Assembly: GCA_014084085.1 (NCBI GenBank)
Contig: NPFB01000199.1
Span: forward strand, 36,549-55,031
Source: Hondaea fermentalgiana
Lineage: Eukaryota; Sar; Bigyra; Thraustochytrida; Thraustochytriidae
DNA: 18,483 nt
Direction: 5' to 3'
A program made the position numbers and the translations under genes. The notes below the pieces were generated by a model, which worked only from the letters and a program-made list of their open reading frames with translations, searched no databases and was not told where the DNA came from. This document shows positions 6,659 to 15,728 of the stretch, in pieces (within the stretch, counting starts at the first letter, position 1; each line of letters starts with the position of its first letter).

Positions 6659-9600
6659 TCAACGAGCTGTTGCTGGCTGCTGTTGTTGAAGAGTACTCGG
6701 TAAACGCAGTCGTAGTTGATGCATATCATAGCCTTCAGGAGGCACGTGCTCCCAGCCAACGGATCCTCCGGAGTCGGAGGCATTGGCCCGCTGAATCGCC
6801 TCGTCCAACCATGCGTACATTACCACGTACGGCTCATGTGCAGAGCGGTCCTTGCCGATACTAATACGGCGTCGAAACGCAAGAACTGCGTCAACTTCCT
6901 GAAGGTGCTTGGCGGCCAGAGGCGATGCAGGGTCCATAATGACATGCGTGACCTCTTGCGTGAACTCATACCTGACATCGGCCCCGTGCATGCGCGCCAA
7001 AGATACAAGAACGGCCATACGAGAGACGAGGAAATCCGGACGATCAACCTCTTCGTCACCAGAAGATGTGCGGAGCAAGGTAAACCTGTCAAAGTACAGC
7101 ACGCACGCTCGAAGAGGGGTACTATGAGTAAGCAATGGATCATCCTCGTCCTCAAGCAGCGTTCGCACTGCAAATGCCACGTTTTCTGCACGATTGCCGC
7201 GGTGCGCCGTCGGCGACGGAGCGCTTGACAGCAGACTTGGCGACGGGACTGAAAAGGTCGGCGACGGGCAGCTCAGAGATCGCGCACCGCCTCGACGACG
7301 CCTCTGTGAAGCGTGCTCCCTATCCGTCTCGAGCTGAACGCGAGACAGGAGGGCTTTGAGCGCTTGCGCAGAGGTAGGTTCCGTTTGGTGATCCCCGAAA
7401 CGATCAATGTTGCCGTATGTTTCGCGCGTTGCCGAGCACATGTGATAGTAGTCTCGAAACTTGGGCACCACGAGCTCGCCCCGCGCCAGGTTCGCCAGCG
7501 CCCAATCCACAAATAGAAGATCGACCTTGTCTGTCTCGATAATGTTTTGTAATCGCTGCGGAGATACCTCGCTGTGCACGAGCACATAGTCGATACGCTT
7601 ATTACGAGGCGCAGTGGCAATGTACGTGGCTCCATTGTTCTCGAGCAAGACCGCCAGGTCGGTGTTCGTCTGAACAATCTTGATTTCGCCATTGACGTGG
7701 CGAAATTGTAAAGGTGGCGAGACATCGAATGGAATAATCAAAACATTGTGGCCCGCAAAGAGCTTCGACTCGCTGTTGGCCTTTTCCCGGATCGCACGCG
7801 CCACGGCGGTAAATTGCGCTGGCACCATGCCCACGGCGGTGCGAGCGCGCTTGGTGGGCTTTTTGCGAGCGCCTTCGCGCCCGCTGGCCGCCCGTTGACC
7901 AGACTCCATCCGAGACAGTGAAAGACCCCCGCGATTACGCGCATGAACTTCGCGGAGTTCTGTGAAGCGAAGACAGGCATGCCACGGTTTGTCAGAAGGC
8001 CATCGAATGCGCTTCACGCGAGGAAAGCGAATCACGTATCCCGAGCTCCAATGTGGCGACGGCACGATCTCGGCACCGATCACCGTTAGAATGACAGATT
8101 TGCTCGGCTCGTACCAAAAGTCAGGCCTATCGCTAGCCTTGGCGGGCTTCCAGCCCATAAGATGTTCAGGCGTCCCCTCCCAGCGATGCTCGCCAGCCTT
8201 GAGTTGGCTACGCAGTTGATGCAGCTCTTGGAGGCTGTAGCCCGTCCCGACTTTACCAAAACTATAAAACTGAGTGGGCAAACCACCATCCGTGGGGTCC
8301 TTGGCCAACCCAAGCATCCAATGGCTCGCGCCTCCGGTGCGTCGCTGGCCATCGGCAAGATAGCCTCCAAGCACAATCACATCGAGTTCATCATTCAGCG
8401 CCGCAAAGTATTCAGGCTTGACCTTGACCCAGCTTTCCCGTCGTCGTTGGTCGAGGTCGTAAGTCGAAGAGATGCTCTTCAGCATCAACCCTTCGCCACG
8501 GTCCTCCATGACTTCATCAAGAGCGTCAAACATTTCATTGTACCGCTCCTTTTTGTCAATGCGGTCCACGATAACGCTGGCAATAATCTCAACCTTGTGC
8601 GGTGTGGGGCGGATAACCTTGTGCAAGAGGTCGCGCCGTTCCTTGTACGTGAGTCCCGTGAGCGATTGTTGACGGTCCGAGGGGACCAAGTGTGACTTTA
8701 CGTAAATGAGGTCAAAGGCCATGAAGCAAAGCCAACGGTCACTCTCGTTTTCTTCCTGATTCGCGAAAGCCTCGGCGGCTTCTGCAGCCTCGGTGCGATT
8801 TGCCCCAAAGGCCGCATATTTACCCGTCGTTTGGTCATAGAGGACGAGCTCTCCATCTACAATGCACTCGTCGGCCAAGAGCGCATGCTCGAGCTGAGCC
8901 TGCAAGGCCTCATTGTATCTGTACATTTTGCCCATGTCGAGGCCTTGGCGAGAGAACACCTTGACCGCCCCAGGATCCCGGCGCGCCCAGTGCACGAGCA
9001 AGCGCTCGCCGTCGAGTTTTGGTTCTACAGCAAAGGGTTCACCACCGAAGCCGTCGAGACAAGTCATGTTGGAGCTCGGCTTATACCCGAGCATTGGTTT
9101 GAAAGGCTTGAACAGAGTCACTTCGGCACGCAAGCGCACACTGGGATCGCGGCACTGCGCACACACGCGTCGTAAATTTAGATGCGAGTTGTACTGATCC
9201 AGGGCATCGTCATGCAGAGCCCTGAGAAAGGACTCGTGCTTGATTTTAATGTTCATTTTGTCACCAATGACAATGTTGAGAATCCACTTGAACTCGACCG
9301 AATTCATCTTGTTCAAGAGCCCGCGGAGAATCAGTCTCCTCTCGTCGTTATCCGCGGCTCGGGCCAGTTTGTCAAGCTCCTGGTTCGCCTCTTTTACCGT
9401 CAATTTGTTGCCCGCGTCCCCGGGACCATTACCGCGCTCGCGAAGAACATCCTCGACGACGCCGGGAAGCCGGCCCGAATGTGGACCTGCATACCTTTCA
9501 TCCTTGTAATGGTTAATTTTCAGCCCCAAAGCCGAGGTCTTGCTCAGTCCAATCGACTCGCGGACAAGTCCTTTGAGCAGCGTTTCCCTGATCCCGTATC

Positions 9601-9940
9601 GCTTTCTTGCGTTATCTACTTGGGGCACGATGAGTCGCACCAGAGGATACATGGTCTGTTTTGTGCTCGTGTCTACGAGCCGGCGATTGAAGAAGAGTCT
9701 CACGCGCTGTCTTGGTTTGAGTGTGGCCTTTTCCGCGCGCTCCAGCGCCACGCAAAGCGTGTAGAACTTGACGTTGTCGGCATGGTCGCTGGGGCCCTCG
9801 ACGTAGACTGCGCTGCCACTGCTGTTCTTGCTGCTGGTGCCGCCAGGAGGATTGTACGCGCTGACTGCGGCGTCCTCCTCTCCGCTCCCGCTGCCACGCC
9901 CGAAGCTGCTCTGCTCGGCGCTGCTCGTTGCCGAAGCCAT
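6659..9940 (-). CDS. LIG4: DNA ligase IV (ATP-dependent, non-homologous end joining)
   Basis: Seals DNA double-strand breaks in the nucleus, normally with XRCC4. The chosen ATG at 9940 gives 1093 aa; the upstream extension begins with TTG (9976) and is not credible. The human protein is about 910 aa. After a Gly/Ser-rich leader comes the alpha-helical DNA-binding domain (about 56-270). The nucleotidyltransferase domain has motif I EPKLDGER with adenylated Lys308 (codon 9017-9019), a motif III region LCFMAFDLIY (404-414), motif IV EGLMLK (483-488) and motif V SWVKVKP (503-509). The OB domain (about 515-670) has KVGTGYS and AEIVPSPHW. Two BRCT domains (about 723-838 and 941-1073) are separated by an Arg/Ser/Pro-rich linker where the XRCC4-binding segment lies in relatives. 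The C-terminus is LQQQQPATAR. All catalytic motifs are intact. The gene is divergent from CCDC148. Confidence 0.96.
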   Translation of the reverse strand: MASATSSAEQSSFGRGSGSGEEDAAVSAYNPPGGTSSKNSSGSAVYVEGPSDHADNVKFYTLCVALERAEKATLKPRQRVRLFFNRRLVDTSTKQTMYPLVRLIVPQVDNARKRYGIRETLLKGLVRESIGLSKTSALGLKINHYKDERYAGPHSGRLPGVVEDVLRERGNGPGDAGNKLTVKEANQELDKLARAADNDERRLILRGLLNKMNSVEFKWILNIVIGDKMNIKIKHESFLRALHDDALDQYNSHLNLRRVCAQCRDPSVRLRAEVTLFKPFKPMLGYKPSSNMTCLDGFGGEPFAVEPKLDGERLLVHWARRDPGAVKVFSRQGLDMGKMYRYNEALQAQLEHALLADECIVDGELVLYDQTTGKYAAFGANRTEAAEAAEAFANQEENESDRWLCFMAFDLIYVKSHLVPSDRQQSLTGLTYKERRDLLHKVIRPTPHKVEIIASVIVDRIDKKERYNEMFDALDEVMEDRGEGLMLKSISSTYDLDQRRRESWVKVKPEYFAALNDELDVIVLGGYLADGQRRTGGASHWMLGLAKDPTDGGLPTQFYSFGKVGTGYSLQELHQLRSQLKAGEHRWEGTPEHLMGWKPAKASDRPDFWYEPSKSVILTVIGAEIVPSPHWSSGYVIRFPRVKRIRWPSDKPWHACLRFTELREVHARNRGGLSLSRMESGQRAASGREGARKKPTKRARTAVGMVPAQFTAVARAIREKANSESKLFAGHNVLIIPFDVSPPLQFRHVNGEIKIVQTNTDLAVLLENNGATYIATAPRNKRIDYVLVHSEVSPQRLQNIIETDKVDLLFVDWALANLARGELVVPKFRDYYHMCSATRETYGNIDRFGDHQTEPTSAQALKALLSRVQLETDREHASQRRRRGGARSLSCPSPTFSVPSPSLLSSAPSPTAHRGNRAENVAFAVRTLLEDEDDPLLTHSTPLRACVLYFDRFTLLRTSSGDEEVDRPDFLVSRMAVLVSLARMHGADVRYEFTQEVTHVIMDPASPLAAKHLQEVDAVLAFRRRISIGKDRSAHEPYVVMYAWLDEAIQRANASDSGGSVGWEHVPPEGYDMHQLRLRLPSTLQQQQPATAR

Positions 9941-10363
9941 CTTTCGACTCGGGTCTGGTGGCCCCCGGACACCCAAAGGGACACCCCAAAAATCGCCGCG
10001 CCGCTCGACCTCAGCTGAGAAAACGAGAGATCTTCACGCAAAATCTACAATACTGCACTGCAGGATGGCTGTCATACACCAGCAGCGGGCTGTTGGGCTG
10101 ATCCAGAACGTGGTCATGGATGATGCTGGGCTCGCTCTGGGCGCAACCCAGGCTGGCCAACTAAACTAGCAGAGAATGAGTTGCGCAACCCATTGCCAAC
10201 TTGCTGTATAGAAGTATAGACAACGGACACCCTGCTCGAGAGAACGGGGGCAACATCATTTTGACTTGTTCGTCTGCGTGCTCTCGCAAACAATTGCGAG
10301 CGATCTGGACCTAGAGGTGACGTTAAGAGAGATACAGACTGAGTACGACCCAAAGAAAGCATC
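9941..10363. promoter_or_regulatory. Divergent promoter region of LIG4 and CCDC148
   Basis: 423 bp between the ATGs of two divergent genes, so it must contain both 5' UTRs and start sites unless these overlap the genes. It holds no convincing gene, clear TATA box or long repeat. Inferred from gene order only. Confidence 0.5.
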
Positions 10364-12313
10364 ATGAAGGTGGCTCAGATGGAGGCAGCCGTGGCTCGCG
10401 CGGAGCGAACCTCGGCCGTGCTCGACAAGCTTTCGAAGAAGAGCAGCGCACAGAAACGCAAGACCAAGCTCAGTAAGCACAAGCACGACTGGCAGCAGGA
10501 GTTTGTTGCACTAGCCGCAGAGGCAAGCAATTTGGAACGCGATCTTGCGGGCTTCATGCAAAACAATGAGCAGTCGACACCTACATTGACTCGGCGCTTG
10601 CAAGGCTCTTCATCGACCCGACGTCTCCTCGATGCGGGCGCACATGTGCCGCAGCGACGAGCAAAGTCGAGTACAAAGACTCAGGAGTCCGCCATTCTCA
10701 ACGAGTCGGCGATGAGCGAGGAGTGGCGTGAACTTCAGACTCAAGCCGACGAAGAGGCCGCGGCAACACAAGAATGGCGCAACGATCTTTTTACGCAAGT
10801 TCTAGGTATGCGATCGCTCTTGCATGGAGAGCGTGGGAGACTGCACCGCAGTACGCAGTTACAGGAAATGGCTGAGATCTTGGAGATCGTTCGCCGCAGT
10901 CTGGCACAGGAGGGCGACACGCTGCACGCAACAGCGCAGGAGTGCATGAAGGAAGCGATCAACGCAAAGGCTGTCGCGACGCGGTCGCTTCGCTCAGACG
11001 TCACCTCTCTGGCAGCAGATGCAGACGACCCCAAGGAAAGCCAGATTGAGTCCAAAATCCAAGCCGTGCGCTTCCGACTTGAGCACATTGCCGCAGGATA
11101 TGATACGGTGCCCAGCGTCGGTGCAGTCCTTGAACAGGCCAATGCAGATCTTGATGCTCTTCATGCGCGGCAAATGGGCAGAATTGAAGGTCTGCAGACG
11201 CGTGCAAAGGCCCACAAGCGAGTGATTCCCGCACAAGACCAGGTCCCACCGAGCAAAAACAAGGCCACTGAGAATCCGACCCACGTCGACGCAGAAGCAA
11301 CACCAAGTGCTCAGACAGTTGCGCTTTGGGAGGCACTCGATAAATTGCATCGCGAAACAGTCCTTCGTGGTCGCGGATTGGGATTGTTTCTCGAGCGTGC
11401 TTCACTGCAATTTCCCCAACTTGGACGAGCTCGTATCGAGGAGGAGCTCTCGTGGCTCGAGGAGCGACGACGATTGGCAGCTCTCCGAAAAGATGCCGCC
11501 CGTTCGTTTTTGCGAGACATGGAGACGCTCGCCGACAATGCCGAAAAACGTCTTGGCAATGAAATGGAAGCCTATCAGACGTCGGTCGTGCTGCAGGGAG
11601 AAAAGGATGCGCTTGCTGCGCGACGCGCCGTAATTCAGGGTCGTCTCGAAACGCAGCGACGTGAAGCAGCCATTCGTGAAGCACAAGAGGCTGAAATCCG
11701 CGCAGCACAAGAGGCCGAAGCTCGCGAGGAAAAGGAAAGACGCGAAGCGCTCGAAGAGCTCGAACGTGAACATAAACGGCGACTCGTCGCTGCTTTTCAG
11801 CGCGAGCGCGAGTTCGAAAAGTCAATGCAAGCTCTGCAAGAAGCTCAACATGAAGAGACGCTCTTGGAAGCGCAACGTGCCCGAGCGCCCGAGAACGAAC
11901 GTCGTGTTCAGTATCGCGCCCAAGAGCTCGAACGGAAGCAGCGCGAGCAAGCAGCGGAGCTGGAGCGCGCGCGTCTTGAAGGCGTTGCCGCAGAGCAACG
12001 TCTGGATCATCTGCGAACCCAGGTTCCCTATTTTGGAAAACTTCAAGAGATTGTGCCGAGCAAAGAGAGGCTCGAACAGCACACCTTTTCCTCTGCAGTT
12101 GTGCCTGACGCAGCATATCGGAACTACGCTCGCGAAGGTCTCTTTCAGAATCCGGGATTTTCGGATGCTCAGGTCTGTGGAGATGTCCGATTTCGCGTCG
12201 TGGAAGCATTGCGCGCAAAAGGGCTGCAAAACTCCTCGTATGCGCACACGCTGCTCACTTCGATGGCCTCGGGCGTTCTCGCGCAAAAGAATCTCCAGAC
12301 TTCTCTTGGCTAG
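10364..12313 (+). CDS. CCDC148: Coiled-coil protein, CCDC148-like
   Basis: 649 aa with an ATG at 10364 and a TAG at 12311-12313. It is mostly alpha-helical: charged helices at about 1-65, 117-200 (with EEWRELQ and EWRNDLF) and 225-285, a Pro-rich break at 286-316, then a long Glu/Arg/Ala coiled coil at 355-550 containing near-repeats (REAQEAEIRAAQEAEAREE). The C-terminal module (about 546-631) is what identifies it: RLDHLRTQV, a linker, then SDAQVCGDVRFRVVEALRAKG and SSYAHTLL. This is the order I associate with the C-terminus of CCDC148. Vertebrate CCDC148 is somewhat shorter. There is no signal peptide or membrane segment. The function is poorly known; a flagellar or centrosomal role is inferred from the family's distribution. 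The family is moderately sure; coding status is very sure. Only 145 bp separate its stop from that of the convergent F-box gene. Confidence 0.8.
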   Translation: MKVAQMEAAVARAERTSAVLDKLSKKSSAQKRKTKLSKHKHDWQQEFVALAAEASNLERDLAGFMQNNEQSTPTLTRRLQGSSSTRRLLDAGAHVPQRRAKSSTKTQESAILNESAMSEEWRELQTQADEEAAATQEWRNDLFTQVLGMRSLLHGERGRLHRSTQLQEMAEILEIVRRSLAQEGDTLHATAQECMKEAINAKAVATRSLRSDVTSLAADADDPKESQIESKIQAVRFRLEHIAAGYDTVPSVGAVLEQANADLDALHARQMGRIEGLQTRAKAHKRVIPAQDQVPPSKNKATENPTHVDAEATPSAQTVALWEALDKLHRETVLRGRGLGLFLERASLQFPQLGRARIEEELSWLEERRRLAALRKDAARSFLRDMETLADNAEKRLGNEMEAYQTSVVLQGEKDALAARRAVIQGRLETQRREAAIREAQEAEIRAAQEAEAREEKERREALEELEREHKRRLVAAFQREREFEKSMQALQEAQHEETLLEAQRARAPENERRVQYRAQELERKQREQAAELERARLEGVAAEQRLDHLRTQVPYFGKLQEIVPSKERLEQHTFSSAVVPDAAYRNYAREGLFQNPGFSDAQVCGDVRFRVVEALRAKGLQNSSYAHTLLTSMASGVLAQKNLQTSLG

Positions 12314-12458
12314 CAAGCGCGGATGTGGACAATAGCACGACTAGGTCATGTTCTTTTTGGGGGATTCCCTATGTCTGGGGCAGAGGGGATGAGAAGTCAG
12401 GACGGAAAAGGGAGGAGGAAGAAGAGACGGAGAAAAGCATGAATGCAGTCTTTTCTTT

Positions 12459-14102
12459 TTAGGGCATGAGCACTCGATTCACACCATACATGTAGACGTC
12501 CCAGATGATGCGATCGACTCCGGGAGTGTCGACATTTGCCCTGATATTGGCGAGACCAAGCTTTCGTGAGGTCTCTGCGACGACGCTACTGAGCTTGAGA
12601 ATGAGCGGGGCAACATAACTGCGCGAAACGCCGGTGACGTTGGCCCTTTCCATGGTGGAGAAAACATTTCTGCCCGTGCGCAAGATCATTTCTTGGTCGG
12701 GGACGCCTTCAATGTAGGGCGCAAGCTGGGTGCCGGGGGCAACACTCGCGATGATATCACTTCCCAATAGCAGGGTTTCGAGCTCGGCACGAGTCAACAC
12801 GCTAAAGCTATCTGCGTCGGCAAAGATCGGGCCCTCGCCCTCCCTGGTTTCGATGCGAACAAAAACGCAACCGGGCGTATTGGTCATGGAACATTGATAG
12901 CCGACACAGCGGAGCATGTACATGAGGCAAGCATTTTGAACCAGAGGCAGTGCCGCCCCGCGCTCCATGTAACTTGAGGGAAACGAGAAGGTGGCAAAGT
13001 GGGATTGCGGTCGCATTGGTACGGATTGATTTTTGCGCGTCCTTTCTTCCATGAGCGATGTCATGATCCGTTTGATGCCGTCGACATCGAGAGGCATACC
13101 AAAGGACTCCTCTGGTATCAATGATTCAAGCCAGGGAAAGATGGTGTACGGCGAGCGTTCCTCATTCCTCTCTTCGTGGAGCATGCACTCAAAGACGAAG
13201 AGTGTACGAAGAAGATATTTGTCGCTTTCTTTGCCGGAGCAACGGGAGGTGGGCGGCGGAAGCTGGCCGCGTCCGCGTTCCGTCGCCAGTGCAGCAGCCC
13301 ACTCTCGTATGATTTTTTCCATGTATGCGGCCCCTCGTCCGATAATGTAGGCGAATTTGAGACGGAATTTAGCTTCGGGTTTGGACCAAAAGGGGTTCTC
13401 ATAAATCGACACCGCTTTAACCTCGGAGACGCTGCGAAATTCAAAGGATGAAGAGCGCAAGGATTTGATTAGAGCGGCCGAGTTCACGCTCGAGGAGGGA
13501 CTCGCCGGGCCGGGGCTGGCCATGGAGAGACCTGGTTTTCCATTGATTCTTTTTTGCTTATCTTTGGCGCGCTCAATGATTTTGAAGAAGCCCTTGTGCA
13601 TGACTTGGGCCACGTACGCTGCCTTGTATGAATTCTGGCCAGCTGGCAGTGGCCAGGGGAGAGGGCACCTTGCCCATGCGCAAAAGGTCGCGCTTTTCAA
13701 AGCTTTTTCGCCATCGGCAGCCAAAGCAATGGGCTTCCAGCGTGCGTACGCTGGACTGCGATACGAAAAATCGACCTCGTACGCTTTCCGAAAGAGGTCG
13801 TCCTCATGCTTGCAAAGAACGTCGTGCACGAGCTTGCACGTTGTCGCTACGCAAATCAAGTCTCTGCCGGCGAGCTCGAGGTTTTGGTTTCTGGTCGCCC
13901 ACTGTCCGAGCGGAGTATCCTTGGCTCCTCCTTCCTTTGCTGCCTCGGGAAAGGGCGCGCCGCCCGACGCGGCGTCGCTTTCGTACAGGTCCTTGTCGTC
14001 TACGTCAATCGCGAACGTGGGGGAGAAGCGCCCGGGGGTGTGGCGGGCCGGAATGCTCTGCAGCACGAGGAGTACGACGGACTCGGGGAGCTTGTCCAGC
14101 AT
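12459..14102 (-). CDS. F-box protein with FBXO21/SirB1-like C-terminal domain
   Basis: 547 aa from the ATG at 14102 to a TAA at 12459. The frame can be extended upstream only to a GTG at 14369, which would overlap GPATCH1 and add low-complexity sequence, so the ATG is preferred. The first F-box helix is KLPESVVLLVLQSI (4-17). The remaining F-box helices appear only at 76-112 (LAGRDLICVATTCKLVHDVL, DDLFRKAY), so about 55 residues, acidic and Gly/Ala-rich, seem inserted. Residues 365-447 resemble the transglutaminase-like SirB1 domain of FBXO21: PLVQNACLMYMLRCVGY, PGCVFVR, FADADSFSVLTRAELETLL. A PSS/Ser-rich loop sits near 196-220. The likely role is substrate adaptor of an SCF (Skp1-cullin-F-box) ubiquitin ligase. 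The F-box is fairly sure; the FBXO21-like call is a pattern match at low identity. Confidence 0.75.
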   Translation of the reverse strand: MLDKLPESVVLLVLQSIPARHTPGRFSPTFAIDVDDKDLYESDAASGGAPFPEAAKEGGAKDTPLGQWATRNQNLELAGRDLICVATTCKLVHDVLCKHEDDLFRKAYEVDFSYRSPAYARWKPIALAADGEKALKSATFCAWARCPLPWPLPAGQNSYKAAYVAQVMHKGFFKIIERAKDKQKRINGKPGLSMASPGPASPSSSVNSAALIKSLRSSSFEFRSVSEVKAVSIYENPFWSKPEAKFRLKFAYIIGRGAAYMEKIIREWAAALATERGRGQLPPPTSRCSGKESDKYLLRTLFVFECMLHEERNEERSPYTIFPWLESLIPEESFGMPLDVDGIKRIMTSLMEERTRKNQSVPMRPQSHFATFSFPSSYMERGAALPLVQNACLMYMLRCVGYQCSMTNTPGCVFVRIETREGEGPIFADADSFSVLTRAELETLLLGSDIIASVAPGTQLAPYIEGVPDQEMILRTGRNVFSTMERANVTGVSRSYVAPLILKLSSVVAETSRKLGLANIRANVDTPGVDRIIWDVYMYGVNRVLMP

Positions 14103-14198
14103 GTTTGCGAGGCTGTTGCCACCAAGCGTCTTGCAAAACAGGTTTACTCGCGCTGCGCTGCGCTGCGCTGCGTGGGCGCTCGGTGACCGGACGCGAGG
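14103..14198. promoter_or_regulatory. 96-bp bidirectional promoter region
   Basis: The whole gap between the ATGs of the F-box gene (-) and GPATCH1 (+). It carries a CGCTG pentamer repeat and no TATA-like sequence. Either transcription starts are very close to the ATGs or they lie inside the opposite gene. Inferred from gene order. Confidence 0.5.
14151..14172. repeat. (CGCTG)4 pentamer repeat
   Basis: Four perfect 5-bp units plus CG inside the bidirectional spacer. The periodicity matches the pentamer repeats near 3834, 4022 and 4154. Confidence 0.9.
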
Positions 14199-15728
14199 AT
14201 GGTGGTGCTGCTGGGCACCCCGCTCGTGTCGGGCTTGGAGCGGCAGCGGGTGCTGAGTTTGGCCACGGGCGAAACCTGCGACGGCGCTGAGGGCAGCGGT
14301 GGCGGGGGCGGTCGCCGGCGCCCCAAGGTTGGCGAGGTCTATGATGCGCAGGGGCGGCGACGTCTGCACGGCGCCTTCACGGGCGGGTTCTCGGCAGGGT
14401 ACTACAACACGGTCGGGTCAGCGGAGGGATGGCACGGTTCGAGCAAATTCGTCTCGTCTCGCGCAGATAAGGAGCGCGGCATTGCCCCGAAGCAGCGTCA
14501 GCAGCGGCCCGAAGACTTTATGGATGAAGAGGACGATCCCTTGCTTGGTCGTAATGTGCACGCCAGCGCGGTCTATGACGCGGGCGGCGATCTTGTCGTC
14601 AGGTCAAGTCTGGGAACGAATGCGGGTCATGAGAACGAGATGGCCTTGGATGGTCGTGGAGAACCTTTTCCGTCGCCAGCAACGGCGTCCTTTGGGTCCA
14701 AGCTGTTGCGTTCGCTTGGATGGCGGCCTGGACAGGGTTTGGGTCCACGTTTGGTTCCCAAAAGACATGGTCAACATGTTCTCGCGGATGGTAGCGTCGA
14801 ACTGACCATGCGAGCAGCCGAGGGCTCGCGGCCTCCCCCTGACACACCGAAAGCTAGCCTTTTGTTTTGCAATGGCGTCGCCGGTCTCGGCGCTGGAGCT
14901 TTTCCTCCCTTGGCCAATCAAAGAACAAGAGGAGCTGGGAAGAAGCGTCGTCGTGTGAATGAGGGCATTGGTGTTGGTATCTTCGACGAGGGGGACATTG
15001 ATGACGTTGAAGCATATGACATGACCATGGATGACGTTGTGCGCAAAGGAGCATCAAGCAAGCCGCCGAGTACGCACGATAATCCCAGCCACTCGCTTGC
15101 AAAAATGGAGGCCCAGGTCCGCGCGCAAGAGGCAAGAGCCCAGTCGCGAGCCAAGGGCGATTTTCTGGCTGGATTTACTCCGGCCAAGGGAGCGGCAAGA
15201 CCATTAAAAGTTTATCCCGTCCCGGAGACTCCATCGGAGGCGTCCATGAGTTTGAGCAGCAAGGCGGGCTCTCGTCAGAGTGTGTCTGCTGCTGTATCTG
15301 ATCCGAGCTTGTCTGATCAGAGTTTGGCTTCGCGTTTTGTCCGTGAAGGGCATAGTGTTGGCCCACGAGAGGGCACAAAGGAAGGAGAAGCTGGCAAAGT
15401 GGTGTCTGAAAACGAAGGTATCCGTGTGGTGCGCAAGGAAGAGGTGTGGCTTCCTACCTCGCTTGTTGCGAAGCGGCTGGGCATCGATGCCGCGCGAGTG
15501 GAGCGGCCAGGATCTTTGCACTCTCGAGCAGAACTGCATGATTCCGAGCCTTTGCAGGGTCCTCATTTTGGACCTGATCAGGTACGAGCCATTTTTGATG
15601 AGACGATCGAGCACGGTGACGAAGATACTGGCGAATTGGATGCGCAGCATATGGAATTTACCACACCGTCCGCTCAAGGCGCGACGGTGCGATTCAAGCC
15701 TCGATCAGCGCGACAAGGTACAAGTTGA
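14199..15728 (+). CDS. GPATCH1: G-patch domain protein GPATCH1 (spliceosome factor)
   Basis: 509 aa from the ATG at 14199 to a TGA at 15726. The N-terminal conserved block (about 43-125) is diagnostic: GRRRLHGAFTGGFSAGYYNT, VGSAEGW, FVSSR and RPEDFMDEED. The G-patch (164-205) has FGSKLLRSLGWRPGQGLGPR. Later family blocks are DIDDVEAYDM (267-275), KGDFLAGF plus LKVYPVPETP (319-345), EEVWLPTSLVAKRLGI (414-429) and VRAIFDE (462-468), ending at VRFKPRSARQ. G-patch proteins activate DEAH helicases; in animals GPATCH1 is a catalytic-spliceosome component. At 509 aa it is much shorter than the human protein (about 930), losing mainly low-complexity tail. A donor-like AG|GTACAAG sits 11 nt before the stop, so a spliced alternative C-terminus is possible but not needed. 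Confidence 0.92.
   Translation: MVVLLGTPLVSGLERQRVLSLATGETCDGAEGSGGGGGRRRPKVGEVYDAQGRRRLHGAFTGGFSAGYYNTVGSAEGWHGSSKFVSSRADKERGIAPKQRQQRPEDFMDEEDDPLLGRNVHASAVYDAGGDLVVRSSLGTNAGHENEMALDGRGEPFPSPATASFGSKLLRSLGWRPGQGLGPRLVPKRHGQHVLADGSVELTMRAAEGSRPPPDTPKASLLFCNGVAGLGAGAFPPLANQRTRGAGKKRRRVNEGIGVGIFDEGDIDDVEAYDMTMDDVVRKGASSKPPSTHDNPSHSLAKMEAQVRAQEARAQSRAKGDFLAGFTPAKGAARPLKVYPVPETPSEASMSLSSKAGSRQSVSAAVSDPSLSDQSLASRFVREGHSVGPREGTKEGEAGKVVSENEGIRVVRKEEVWLPTSLVAKRLGIDAARVERPGSLHSRAELHDSEPLQGPHFGPDQVRAIFDETIEHGDEDTGELDAQHMEFTTPSAQGATVRFKPRSARQGTS

Noticed and set aside
6178..6783. Single 201-codon minus-strand protein overlapping the LIG4 3' end
   Set aside because: The first part lies inside the LIG4 coding region and the last third loses protein-like character. 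A spliced model from 6627 fits better, though it is itself uncertain.
9941..9976. 12-residue N-terminal extension of LIG4
   Set aside because: It begins with TTG. The first ATG (9940) is the sensible nuclear start.
11001..12218. Minus-strand frame of 405 codons inside CCDC148
   Set aside because: It is an antisense shadow of the Glu/Arg-rich coiled coil, and the sense strand has the conserved C-terminal module.
13465..14256. Plus-strand frame of 263 codons opposite the F-box gene
   Set aside because: Antisense shadow without motifs; the minus strand holds the F-box and SirB1-like patterns.
14103..14369. 89-residue N-terminal extension of the F-box protein
   Set aside because: It begins with GTG, is low complexity and overlaps GPATCH1's conserved N-terminus. 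The F-box begins right at the ATG at 14102.
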